Assembly (NCBI RefSeq): GCF_016808335.1
Contig: NC_053139.1
Span: 19,344,782-19,408,781 of the forward strand
Origin: Panicum virgatum
Taxonomy: Eukaryota > Streptophyta > Magnoliopsida > Poales > Poaceae
Direction: 5' to 3'
DNA: 64,000 nt
Shown one piece after another: positions 19,602-30,788 of this stretch (its first letter is position 1; each line of letters starts with the position of its first letter). The notes under the pieces were generated by a model, which was given only the letters and a program-made list of their open reading frames with translations, was not told the origin of the DNA and searched no databases. The position numbers were made by a program, and so were the translations under genes.

Positions 19602-22600
19602 ATGGTGAACACCAGGCATGGTTCTGACCAGCAGGGGCAGAACAACTAGGGGCAGAACAACTAGAGTACTGGGATCCCGATGCCTCCGCCTCTGACACTG
19701 GAGCAGTACTTCCAGCTCTAGATGCAGATGATGGCTACCCTAAACAACACTGTTCAGGCACTTCAACAGGCTCACACTCAGCCTCCGCCTCCTCCACCAC
19801 CGCAGACCCGCGACAGGCGTGCTGAGTTCCTGAGGGGTCACCTGCCGACGTTCTCTCACACGTCTGACCCACTTCAGGCCGACGACTGGCTCCGTTCAGT
19901 GGAGCGCCAGCTGGACATCGCCCAGTGCGATGATCGGGAGCGAGTCTTGTACGCAGCAGGACAGCTGCGAGGGGCAGCATTGGACTGGTGGGAGTCCCAC
20001 CCAGTTCAGGACCGTGAGGCTTTCACCTGGATCCAGTTCCGGGAGCGGTTCCGCAGCCACAACGTCTCCGCGGGCGTTATGAAGACAAAGAAGAAGGAGT
20101 TCCTTGCACTTAAGCAGGTAAACTCAGATATAATCTTTCAGCATTTTCCTTTTGAGCTAGTATCCCCCTTGTTCTATCTTTCTGAAGCATCAGCTAATCA
20201 TTCGTCATACATCTGTCCTTTTCACTTCAGGGAACTATGACGGTCACGGAGTATCGTGATAGTTTCCTTCAGCTCGCTCACTACGCCCCTGCCGAGGTCG
20301 CATATGACCGCGAGAAGCAGGACCACTTCATGGAGGGTCTCGAGGACTACCTCCAGTACGCGCTGCTCAACCTCTGCTTCGACGACTTCAACCATCTGGT
20401 TGACAGCGCGCTCAACACGCAGCGCAAGCACCTGGAGATGGAGGACAAGAAGAGGAATATTGTTCCCGTTTCTTTCGGCAGCAACACTCATCCTCGCCTC
20501 TAGCCACCCCAGCAGTACCAGCAGCAGCAGTACTGGTCTCCCAAGCAGAGGCTGCAACAGTACCCGCCTCGACAGCAGCAGCAGGCAGGTCAGGGCCCGA
20601 GGTTACCGGCACCTCCGGCTCGTGCTGCTCCACCAGCTCCACCAGCACCTCAGGCTCCATGGCAGGCAGCTCCTCCGGCCGGACAGCAGGCACCTCCTCG
20701 CGCGTGCTTTCACTATGGCCAGCCGGGGCACTATGCCAACTCTTGCCCTTGGAAGGCGCAGGCGGGACAGCAGGGGCGCCCAGCTCAGCCCAGGGCGCCA
20801 CTTCAGGGTAGAGTGAACCACGTGACGGCCGAGTCAGCGGCCGAGGCTCCTAACGTGGTTATTGGTATGTTCATGGTCAACTCCCATCCATCTACAGTGC
20901 TTTTCGATACTGGTGCTACTCATTCATTCATCACCAAGTCATATGTTGAGCAGCATAGTTTCTTTACCACCCCATTAAAGAAGTGCTGCTAGTCTCTTCA
21001 CCGGGAGGGGAGTTGAGATCCCATATTGTTAGCCCTCGAGTCAGTATAGCCATAAGGGGGGTAAAATTCAGTGCTGATCTGAGGGTGCTAGACACCAAGG
21101 GTATTGATGTGATTTTGGGAATGGATACTCTTGCCAAGTGGGGAGTCAGAATTGATTGTGCTCATCGGGCAGTTCACTTGACAGCATCTAATGGCCAAGA
21201 GGTGACAGTCAGTGCTTCAGAGCCCTCAGGATTTCTTCATCAAATGGAGGCTAGACCCACGGATGGTATTTGTTGTGTTTGAATTCCCGGATGTCTTTTC
21301 GGATGATTTGCCAAGTATGCCGCCTGAACGCGACATCGAGTTTTCTATTGATCTCTTGCCTGGCACTGCTCCTATTGCAAAGTGGCCCGACCGTATGGCA
21401 CCTATAGAGCATGAGGAAGTCAAGAAGACTATTGATGAGTTGCTAGCCAAGGGCTATATCCGTCGCAGCTTCTCTCCTTGGGCTTTTCCATTATTGCTAG
21501 TAGATAAGAAGGATGGCTCGAAGAGAATGTGTGTTGATTATCAGGAGCTGAACGTAGTTACCATCAAGAACAAGCATCCTCTGCCCTGTATTGAGGATCT
21601 CTTTGATCTGCTTCTAGGTGCTCGGGTATTCTCGAAGCTTGATCTGCGTTCGGGTTATTTTCAGCTGAGGATCCGTCCTGAGGATATTCCGAAGACGGCA
21701 TTCACCTAAAAGTACGGGCTGTATGAGTACACGGTCATGTCCTTCGGCTTGAGTAATGCCCCGGCTTTCTTCATGCATCTGATGAACATGGTTTTCATGG
21801 ATTATCTAGATGTCTTCGTGGTGATCTTCATTGATGATATTCTGATCTCTTCCAAGACAGAGGCAGAGCATGAAGAGCATCTAAGGCTCATGTTGTAGAG
21901 ATTGAGGGAGCATCAGTTGTATGCTAAGTTCAGCAAGTGCGAGTTCTGGATTGACGAGGTTCCATTCCTCGGTCATATTATCTCCAAGGGAGGCATTGCA
22001 GTTGATCCGAGCAAGGTGAAGGATATGCTCGAGTGGAAGACACCGCAGACGGTGAAGGAGGTCCGGTCATTCTTGGGCTTAACAGGATACTATCGGAGAT
22101 TCATTGAGAATTTCTCCAAGATCGCGAAGCCCTTGACTTCCTTGCTAGAGAAGAATGCGGCATTCATATGGACTGATGATCGTCAGATGGCCTTTGATGA
22201 GCTGAAGAAGAGGTTGACTACGGCACCAGTCCTTACTCTGCCAGACCAGAGCAAGAGGTTCACGGTGTATTGTGATGCTTCGAAGGATGGTCTTGGTTGT
22301 GTTATGATGCAGGAGGGCAGAGTGATTGCTTATGCTTCACGGCAGTTACGTCGGCATGAGCTGAACTATCCCACTCATGATCTTGAGTTAGCCGCAGTTG
22401 TGCATGCTCTGAAGATTTGGAGGCATTACTTGTATGGGCAGCAGTGTGATATCTATACTGATCACAAGAGCCTCAAGTATATATTCACACAGAATGAGCT
22501 GAACATGCGGCAGAGGAGATGGTTAGAGTTGGTCAAGGACTATGACCTGGAGATTCACTATCATCCGGGTAAGGCCAATGTTGTGGCAGATGCTCTGAGC

Positions 22601-24162
22601 AGAAGAAACTATGTCAACATGGCCGTGGCTTTCCAGATGCCTCCAGAGTTATGCGAGGAGTTTGAGCAGTTGAGTCTGGGTTTCCTGCATCATACTTTGA
22701 GTGCGACATTCGAGGCAGAGCCCACTCTAGAGACAGAGACCCGGCAACATCAGAAGGAAGATGAGAAGCTACAGGAGATTCGTGAGTTGCTCAAGAAAGG
22801 CAAGGCTCCTCATTTTAGAGAGGATGATCAGGGTACCTTATGGTACAAGAACCGGATTTGTGTGCTAGAAGGGAATGATCGCAGGAAGTTGATTCTGAGT
22901 GAGGCTCATGATATGGCTTACTCTATTCATTCGGGCAGTACTAAGATGTTTTATGATCTTAAGGAGCGTTTCTGGTGGCCCGGGATGAAGCGTTCAGTCG
23001 CCGAGTATATGGCCATCTGCGACACATGTCAGCGTGTGAAGGCAGAGCATCAGAGGCCAGCCGGTTTGTTGCAGCCGTTGAAGATTCCCGAGTGGAAATG
23101 GGAGGAGATCACGATGGATTTCATAGTGGGATTGCCTCATACTCAGCAGGGGTACAACTCTATATGGGTAGTAGTGGACCGTTTGACGAAGGTTGCTCAC
23201 TTCATTCCCGTGAACACTACTTACTCCGGTGCTAAACTTGCAGAGTTGTACATCTCCCGGATTGTCTGTTTGCATGGTGTGCCAAAGAAGATCATATCGG
23301 ACAGAGGATCTCAGTTCACTTCACGGTTCTGGGAGCAGCTCCATGATTCGTTAGATACAAAGCTGCGCTTCAGTACCGCCTATCATCCTCAGACGGATGG
23401 GCAGACAGAGAGAACCAAGTGTTGGAGGATATGCTGAGAGCTTGTGCTATTCAGTATGGTACTAGTTGGGATAAGTGCCTGTCGTACGCTGAGTTTTCCT
23501 ACAACAACAGCTACCAGGCCAGTCTGAAGAAGTCCCCCTTCGAGGCATTGTATGGCAGAAAGTGCATGACTCCTCTTTATTGGGATCAGTTTGGTGAGAA
23601 GCAGCTCTTTGGCCCTGACATTATAGAAGATGCAGAGCAGATGGTACAGGCTGTGCGGGAAAATCTGAGGATTGCACAGACTAGACATAAGAGCTATGCA
23701 GATGGCAAACGGAGGGACCTGACCTTCAAGGTGAACGATTATGTGTACTTGAAGGTGTCACCAATGCGGGGAATCCGCAGGTTTAATCTAAAGGGGAAAT
23801 TAGCACCAAGGTACATTGGTCCATTCAGGGTGCTGGAGAGGAAAGGCGAAGTTGCTTATCGCCTAGAGTTGCCCACCGATCTCTCGGGAGTACATGATGT
23901 CTTCCATATCTCTCAGCTGAAGAAATGTCTGCGAGTACCTGAGGAGCAGGCACCACTGGATGGGTTAGATGTGCAGGAAGATCTGACCTATATTGAGCAT
24001 CCGGTGAAGATTCTGGAGACATCAGAGAGGGTTACACGGAATAAGCGCATCAAGATGTGCAGAGTTCAGTGGAGTCATCATAGTGAAGCTGAGGCTACAT
24101 GGGATCGAGAAGATGAGCTGAGGAAGACATATCCAGATCTCTTTGCTAGCCAGCCCAACTGA
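19602..24162 (+). pseudogene. E7 gag-pol polyprotein, degraded
   Basis: Start chosen at ATG 19602 (MVNTRHGSDQQGQNN), typical for this family. Domains in order: Gag (about 19700-20500, split by a predicted intron at 20118-20230); zinc knuckle at 20705-20746 with its second Cys replaced by Tyr (CFHYGQPGHYANSC); protease with LFDTGATHSF (about 20900); RT from about 21300 with FIDDIL; RNase H with [10 protein letters not shown]; integrase HHCC and core ([26 protein letters not shown]); GPF/chromodomain-like end with ATWDREDELRKTYPDLF. Breaks: TAG at 19647, 19662, 19719, 20501 and 21896, further stops near 20990 and 21709, a frameshift near 21280, and a 4-nt loss near 23413. Not functional. Confidence 0.88.
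20118..20230 (+). other. Predicted spliceosomal intron in E7 gag
   Basis: CAG|GTAAAC at the 5' end and a pyrimidine-rich CTTTTCACTTCAG|GG at the 3' end, with a CTAAT branch-point candidate about 35 nt upstream; 113 bp. Removal joins LALKQ to GTMTVTEY in frame (phase 0). The related Gag of E9 reads [13 protein letters not shown] without interruption at exactly this point. Unspliced, the frame runs into a stop inside the intron. Confidence 0.75.
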
Positions 24163-24198
24163 ATCTCGGGGACGAGATTCCTATAAGGAGGTAGGGTC

Positions 24199-24381
24199 TG
24201 TAACACCCTAATTTAAATTCCAGCATTTAATAATAAATTTAATTGGTTTATTTAAATTTCTAAGGTTTATGGTGTTTAGACTCGCATTTAATCTAATTTT
24301 TGATTCACAAGTAATTAAAATTTTGTCTAAGTTTAAATATGTTTGTGCATTCATAATTTATTGTGTTTAAATAAGTTTACA
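24199..24381 (+). repeat. E7 3' LTR, only 183 bp
   Basis: The first ~154 bp (to about 24352, GTGCATTCAT) match the start of the 5' LTR. The last ~29 bp (ending AAGTTTACA) do not match the end of the 5' LTR beyond TTACA. The following ATTTG duplication and resumption of E6 show that 24381 is the real element border. About 3.4 kb is missing compared with the 5' LTR. Confidence 0.8.
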
Positions 24382-24386
24382 ATTTG

Positions 24387-24745
24387 ATAAACTGAAATTG
24401 TTTTGCAGCCGAGCTGCTGAGTGCCTTGCACACCCTTGTTCTCCCTTGTTCTTCTTGGACTTGTGAAGAGATCCCTCTGGGTTCTACTACTTCGTGCCCT
24501 ATGGTTTCCAGTATGGCTATACCGTTTTTGTGTGGATTAGTCCTGGTTTGTGGTTCTGCGATCAATTGGAGATCGAGTCGAAGTCCTTAAGGTTTCAGTG
24601 TCTCTCTCCCCATCGCTTGGTCGCATCCAATCTTGGCAGGTATAAAGCTATTTACCCGCTGTTCGCAGCAAAGTTATCCTTGTTCTTGAACCTGCCATCG
24701 TGAAGATCGGGTCATCCTTGTGCTAGAATATATCGGTACGTATCA
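24387..24745 (+). repeat. E6 5' LTR, right piece
   Basis: Continues 15465 and matches 31577-31934, ending TATCA. The PBS-like TGGTAATCAGATC follows at 24748-24760, a degenerate form of the initiator tRNA-Met site. Confidence 0.88.
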
Positions 24746-25440
24746 TGTGGTAATCAGATCTATCGTTGTCACAATAGGTTTTGTTATCACCCATTTATCT
24801 ATCCTTTGTTTACCATCTGTTACTGTTTTTATCCATCACATATATTTGTTTTGCCATATCCTATAGTCCACTGAAAAGCCATACAAAAAAAATCCTATAG
24901 CCTTTTGTTGGTACTGTTTATCTTGTGTTGTTTGCACTCGTCTTGTTGCTTGCTAGTCACCATTGTTATTCTTCCGCCGTACTCTTGTTAGTTTTTTTTC
25001 TCCACCCACCCCCTTCGTATGGTATCTTGTGTCTGCTGAAAAAAAATAAAGAAAAAAAAGGAGAGATCAAAAAGAAAGAGTAAAAAAAAAGAAGTTGAAA
25101 GGGGTTATATTGTTGATTGTGTAGCTGCAAGTTCTAAATTTAGAATCTGATAGTTTATGGTGCTAGTAACAGCAATGTTTACCATCTTTGAGTGGCTTAC
25201 ACACTTGAATTTTTAGTACCATAAGCCTCCCTTGAACAGCCACCTATAGCTCCACAAAAATTTGAAATCGGACCTTTCGTCTTGTATCCTTTCGATCACT
25301 TAATCATAGCTGTGGTACTGCCACTTTAGCACACTCACAATCCTTGAGAACGACTAAGAACTTGGGTAAGCAAGTGATGAGATTGTGTGATTCCACAAAA
25401 TTTTTTCCCTCTGTTCCACTTTTCTTGCTACCAATCTAAC
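24746..25440 (+). other. E6 untranslated leader
   Basis: PBS-like site at the start, then AT-rich sequence with a 60-bp purine run (A/G only apart from a few T/C) at about 25037-25100. No gene recognised. Confidence 0.6.
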
Positions 25441-26960
25441 ATGGCAAGATCTGATTCAAGTGTTCATTGTGGGAACCATGGAGATGAAGAACCCCCAGTT
25501 GCACGGGCTGAGTTATGACAACTAGGAAACTCACTCTTGGAGGCGATGGAGAGGATGTTTAATGAATGTCTTCCCGCAGCGGGTGGTCGAGGTCCACAAG
25601 AAGAAGAATTTGGTGATGAAAATTCTAGATTTGGTAATGGATTTCATGATTGTTTTGGTAATGGTCTTGGTGGTCGTGGTGGTGGATGGCGTGCTGATTT
25701 TGATCAGCATGGTGGTGGACGGCATGCTGATTTTGATCAGCATGGTGGTGGACGGCGTGCTGATTTTTATAATCAGCATGGAGGAGGACGTAGATGTGAT
25801 CGTCATGTGCATTTTGATGATGAAGATGAAGCTCGTGATGAATATGATGATAGCTTTAATGATAATGAAAATCCCTTTGCACACCATGGGTGATTTTTGC
25901 AGCCACATGAACATCGTCGTGGTGCTAGTCATGATGGGGAAAATAATCATGGTCGTCGCAATAGAGATGATCCAGATGGCAATGCTCGCATCAAGTTGAG
26001 TGTCCCAAAATTTTCAGGAAGAAAAGATGCTGATTCATATCTTGAGTGGGAGGAGCAATGTGATCAGATTTTTAGAGTGCATAATCTCTCTGACCAAAGG
26101 CATGTAAACCTTTCTTCTGTTGAGTTTTTAGGTTATGCTCTCACATGGTGGAACCAAATACAAGAAAATCAGCTTGTGTTGGGACATAATTGTGTTGGGA
26201 CATGATCATATCAACACATGGGCTGAAATGAAAAGGGAAATGAGAAGATGATTTGTTCCATCAAGCTATCAGCGTGACCTTCATAATAGGTTATAAACAT
26301 TGAGACAAGGATCCAAATCTATTGATGATTATTTCAAGGAAATGGAGTTGCTTTTGGTGAGATCTGGAATTAGAGAAGATGAGGAATCAAGAATGGCAAG
26401 ATTTTTGAATGGTCTCAATGAAGAAATTTCAGGTTTTGTTGAGATGTTTCCATATAATAACTTGCAAGCTCTTGTGCAGCAAGCCATGCGCACTGAGAGA
26501 AAAATTCAACAAGAGAGCAGAAGGAGGTCATATGGCAGTCAATCTATTTCAGCTCCATGGCGTCGGCAGAAAGCTGGGACGACCTCAGTTGTTGGAGGTC
26601 GATCTCAAGGTGCTGCAGCTAGGCATGCTCCATCTATTGGTGCAGCAAAGACGATGGTCTCTACTGCTTCGTCACCTGCAATTTAGCAAGAAAAATGACA
26701 TCCTTCTACAAGTACAGCTGCCCCCTCTGTTGCATCAGCTGTTGCATCATCTTCACATAGTCGAAACATTGTTTGTCACAAGTGTCAAGGTCGTGGGCAT
26801 GTTGCTGCTCAGTGTCCTAGTCGAAGAACCATAATTATAAATGAGCAAGGTGAATGGGAATCTGAAAGTAAACCGGAGGAAGATCCAAGATATGATGAAG
26901 AAATTAAGCACGATGAAGGTGAGGAAATTCAACCCGATGAAGGAGACAATAATTATTTTG
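25441..26960 (+). pseudogene. E6 gag, degraded
   Basis: Best start is ATG 25441 (MARSDSSVHCGN), in frame with the later sequence but broken by TGA at 25516 and again near 25891, both where CGA is expected. A Gly/Asp/His-rich stretch with three to four copies of GGGRxADFDQH (25676-25790) precedes the retrotransposon gag domain (VPKFSGRKDADSYLEWEEQ, then LTWWNQI, 25990-26170). A partial tandem duplication of TTGGGACAT near 26180-26205 shifts the frame. The domain goes on with SIDDYFKEMELLLVRSG (26300-26686) and a CCHC knuckle CHKCQGRGHVAAQC at about 26776. Gag would form the particle; this copy cannot. Confidence 0.85.
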
Positions 26961-26971
26961 TTTCTTGCTGA

Positions 26972-28966
26972 GTGCTTAGTGTTGCTGCCATGAAAGAGGA
27001 GAATAATCAGCGGCACAATCTTTTTCACACCCGAGGCATAATCAAGGGTAAGTTGTGTAACATCATTGTTGATAATGGCAGCTGCAATAATATTGCAAGT
27101 CAAGAATTGGTTGAGAGAATGGGATTGAAACAGCGGCGTCATCCTTTTCCATATAAGATCCAATGGTTAAATGAGTGTGGTACGTTGCGTGTGAGCAACA
27201 TTGTGACCATTTCTTTCTCTATTGGAAGATACACTGATCATGTTGAGTGTGACATGGTGCCCATGCAAGCATGTCAATTGCTGTTGGGAAGACCTTGGTT
27301 GTATGATCGCGATGTTCAGATTTGTGGTCACTCTAACAAGGTTGTTCTCATGTACAAAGGAGAGAGAATCACTTTGCTTCCTTTGTCACTGAAGGAGATT
27401 TTGAATGATGATTTGAAAAGAAAACAGCGAGAGAGTGAGAAACAATTACGAGTGACCCACAAAGATAGTGAGGGAGTGTCTCCAAGGCCAAATAAAACTC
27501 CACAACCACAAAGAACCAAGCCAAAGGGAAAAGAGGGTTTAGTGCTGATGGCTAGGAAAGGGGATTTAAAAGAATTGAGTGAACCCAATGCCATGTTCTT
27601 TGTACTGTTGTACAAGGAATTTTTTTTCCACTAACGACTTACCCTCTACATTGCCTAGTGCTGTTTTTGATGTATTACAGGAATATGAAGATGTGTTTCC
27701 CGAGGAAGTACCACCAGGGCTACCACCAAAAAGAGGGATTGAACACCAAATCGACCTTGTTCCTGGAGCTCCACTTCCTAACCATGCACCATACCGCACC
27801 AACCCAGAGGAAACAAAAGAAATTTAGCACCAAGTACAAGAGCTCATCAACAAAGGTTATGTGAAGGAAAGTCTCTCCCCTTGTCCTATTCCTGTTCTTT
27901 TAGTTCCAAAGGAAGATGGCTCATGGAGAATGTGTGTTGATTGCCGAGCCATAAATTGTAGGGAAATGGGTAGGCTACGCTAGCATCACTACCGCATATA
28001 CCCAAGATACTTGCGAGTAGAAGATCATAGATCGTTACCACTAGACGCGCAGCGCAGCGGAAGAAGTCACGCGTCGATGTAGAGGAAGTAGTCGATCACG
28101 TCCCACGAACCGAGCTCCTCGTCCTTGATCCCAGCAGCCGATCAGTGCAGCAGTCGCAGCAGCGCCTCCACGGAGTCCACACGTACGGGGATGAAACGCC
28201 GGGCGTCGGTGTGCTAGCACCACACACGGCAAGGGCGGCGGCCGAGAGAGGGGGGGGGGCGGCGGCTAGGGAGGTGGTGCAGCTCACAGGTTATGTCGCC
28301 CCCCCTAGCCCCTCCCTCGTATATATAGGGCATACTAATAGGCTTCTATCTCATAGGCCCATTAGTAACCCTAATCCCTCTTGGATCAATATCCTCTTGG
28401 GCCTTTAAACCGTATTGTGATGATGGGCTCTTGGGCATATCAGCAACATAAATAACATCACAATAAGATATAGACACCCCATACCTAGGCTTGATGACAT
28501 GCTTGATGAGCTTAGTGGTGCTATCATCTTTACAAAAATTGACTTGAGAAGTGGCTATCATCAAATCAGAATGAGAGAGGGAGATGAGTGGAAAACAACT
28601 TTCAAAACAAAGTTTGGGCTATATGAATGGTTGGTAATGTCTTTTGGATTGACTAATGCACCTAGTACATTCATGAGGTTGATGAATCATGTTCTTAGAC
28701 CTTTCATTAGCAAGTTTGTTGTTGTTTACTTTGATGATATCTTAATTTACAGCAAGTCACATGATGAACATGTTGAACATATACAATGTGTGCTTGCTGT
28801 TTTGCGGAAGGAATGCTTGTATGCTAACCTTGAAAAGTGCGCCTTTTGCACCGACAAGGTTGTCTTTCTTGGCTTTGTTGTTTCAGCTCATGGCATGGAG
28901 GTGGATGAGGAAAAGATCAAGGTTGTTTGTGAGTGGAAGACTCCACAAAATGTGAGCCAAGTGTGA
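26972..28966 (+). pseudogene. E6 protease and reverse transcriptase, split by a solo LTR
   Basis: Protease: IIVDNGSCNNIAS, with Asn where Ser or Thr is usual in the D-(S/T)-G site, and LLLGRPWLYDRDV (26972-27400). [34 protein letters not shown], then the 492-bp solo LTR at 27957-28448, then [45 protein letters not shown] and the catalytic YFDDILIYS (about 28728). Removing the solo LTR and one TAAAT copy restores the codon series [10 protein letters not shown]. Extra stops are present near 27825 and 28963. Confidence 0.87.
27957..28448 (-). mobile_element. Solo LTR inserted in the E6 RT
   Basis: Begins TGTAGGGAAATGGG and ends CAGCAACA on the plus strand, flanked by TAAAT (27952-27956 and 28449-28453). 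TG...CA termini, 5-bp duplication and no internal genes mark a solo LTR, left by recombination between two LTRs. A TATA-like TATATATACG reads on the minus strand near 28318-28328, so the parent probably pointed left. The LTR resembles short copia-type LTRs of grasses, but I cannot assign the family. GC-rich chance ORFs inside are not genes. Confidence 0.88.
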
Positions 28967-29101
28967 AGCTTCCTTAGACTTGCCGGCTTCTACCGTCGGT
29001 TTGTGAAAGATTTCAGTTCCATTGCTGCCCCAATAAGCCAGTTGACAAAGAAAGATATACCATTCCACTAGGGTGAAGCACAAGAGCACGCATTTGAAGA
29101 G

Positions 29102-30788
29102 TTGAAGAAAAGGTTGACATTAGCTCCACTCTTTGCACTTCCAAATTTCAGTAAGACCTTTGAAATTGAATGTGATGCAAGTGGTGTAGGGATAGGAGGT
29201 GTGCTCATGCAAGAAAGAAGGCATGTTGCATACTTTCATGAAAAGCTAAGTGGTCCAACTCTGAATTATTCAGTTTATGACAAAGAACTTTACGCTCTTG
29301 TCAGGAGTTTGGAAACTTGGCAACACTACCTTTTACCTAAAGAATTTGTGATACATTCATACCATGAATCTTTGAAACATTTAAAGGGTCAACTAAAACT
29401 GAACAAAATACATGCTAAATGGAGTGAATTTATTGAATCTTTTCCTTATATTGTCAAGTACAAAAAAGGGAAGAAAAATATTGTTGCAGATGCTTTATCT
29501 AGACGCCATGCTTTGCTGTCCCGACTTGATGCTAAAATTCTTGGTTTGGAGAACATCAAAGATTTGTATGCTTCTGATTCATTCTTTGCTGAACCATTTG
29601 CTAAATGTTGTGATAGCAAGGGTTGGGGAAAGTTCCATTTGTATGATGGATTTTTGTTTAGAGCTAACAAACTCTGCATTCCAGATTGCTCTGTTCGCTT
29701 AATGCTTTTGCAGGAAGCTCATGCCAGAGGATTTATGGGTTACTTTGGTGCAAAGAAAATGGAGCAAGTGCTGGCTGATCATTTCGTTTGGCCAAAGATG
29801 CGGCAAGATGTGGAGCAACATGTTCTTCGCTGCGTAACCTGCCACAAAGCTAAGTCACGCTTGAACCCTCAAGGTTTATACACCCCTTTACCCATCCCTA
29901 GTGACCCTTGGGAAGACATTTCTATGGACTTTAATCTTGGATTACCTCTAACCAAGAGGGGGAGGGATTCTATCTTTGTTGTGGTTGATCGTTTTAGCAA
30001 AATGGCAAACTTTATTCCTTGTCATAAGAGCAATGATGCTTCACAAATTGCTGAATTATTTTTTAGGGAAATTGTGCGTCTACATAGAGTGCCACGTACC
30101 ATTGTGTCGGATCGTGACACAAAGTTCTTGAGTTACTTTTGGATGACTTTGTGGGGTAAACTTGGGACAAAGCTACTGTTCTCCACAACATGTCATCCAC
30201 AAACTGATGGGCAAATTGAAGTTGTCAACCGCACGTTGTCAACAATGTTGTGAGCTGTCCTAAAGAAGAATCTAAAATTGTGGGAAGAAAGCTTGCCTCA
30301 TGTGGAATTTGCATACAACAGGGCGGTACACTCAACCACAAAATTTTGTCCATTGGAGATTGTATATGGTTTCAAACCTACTGCCCTCATCGATCTTTTC
30401 CTTTGCCTATGCAAGAACATGTGAACTTTGATGCAAGCAAGCGAGCTGAATTTGTCAAGAACATTCATGATCGAGCTAGAGCAAACATTGAAAAGATGAC
30501 CAAGATATATAAGAAGCATGCCAACAAGGGTCGCAAAGCAAGGCTATTTGAACTAGGTGACTTGGTTTGGGTGCACTTACGGAAAGATCGCTTTCCTGAA
30601 CAATGCAAGAGCAAGTTGTAGCCTAGAGCTGATGGTTCATTCAAAGTGCTTCGCAAAATTAATGACAATGCATATGAAATTGATCTTCCAAATACTTATG
30701 GTGTGAGCACAAGTTTCAACGTCGCCGATATTTCTCCATTATATGGATTGGATGAGTCGAGGACGACTCCTTTTTAAGAGGGGGAGGA
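29102..30788 (+). pseudogene. E6 RNase H and integrase, degraded
   Basis: RNase [25 protein letters not shown] and VADALSRRH; the TDH motif is changed to SYHESLKHL. Integrase: H(x)nH with [13 protein letters not shown] as CVTCHKAK, core [22 protein letters not shown] and [13 protein letters not shown]. Stops: TGA at 30251-30253 after LSTML and TAG at 30619-30621 after QCKSKL. The downstream frame gives FKVLRKINDNAYEIDLP and ends near the PPT (AAGAGGGGGAGGA, 30776-30788). The reading continues into the 3' LTR, as in CRM-like elements. Non-functional. Confidence 0.87.

Larger units (their letters stand above)
15466..24381 (+). mobile_element. E7: Tekay/Del-like Ty3 chromovirus with long 5' LTR
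   Basis: 5' LTR 15466-19026 (3561 bp, TGTAACACCC...GTGTTACA), PBS 19030-19041, gag-pol, PPT 24183-24198, 3' LTR 24199-24381. It is flanked by the duplication ATTTG (15461-15465 and 24382-24386), and the uninterrupted site is visible in the 3' LTR of E6, so the borders are secure. The 3' LTR is only 183 bp (see its own entry). Polyprotein motifs and the chromodomain-like C-terminus place it with Tekay/Del chromoviruses. E10 is a second copy of the same family. Confidence 0.9.

Noticed and set aside
28041..28408. ORFs of 60-90 codons on both strands
   Set aside because: They lie wholly within the solo LTR and show only GC-driven open frames.
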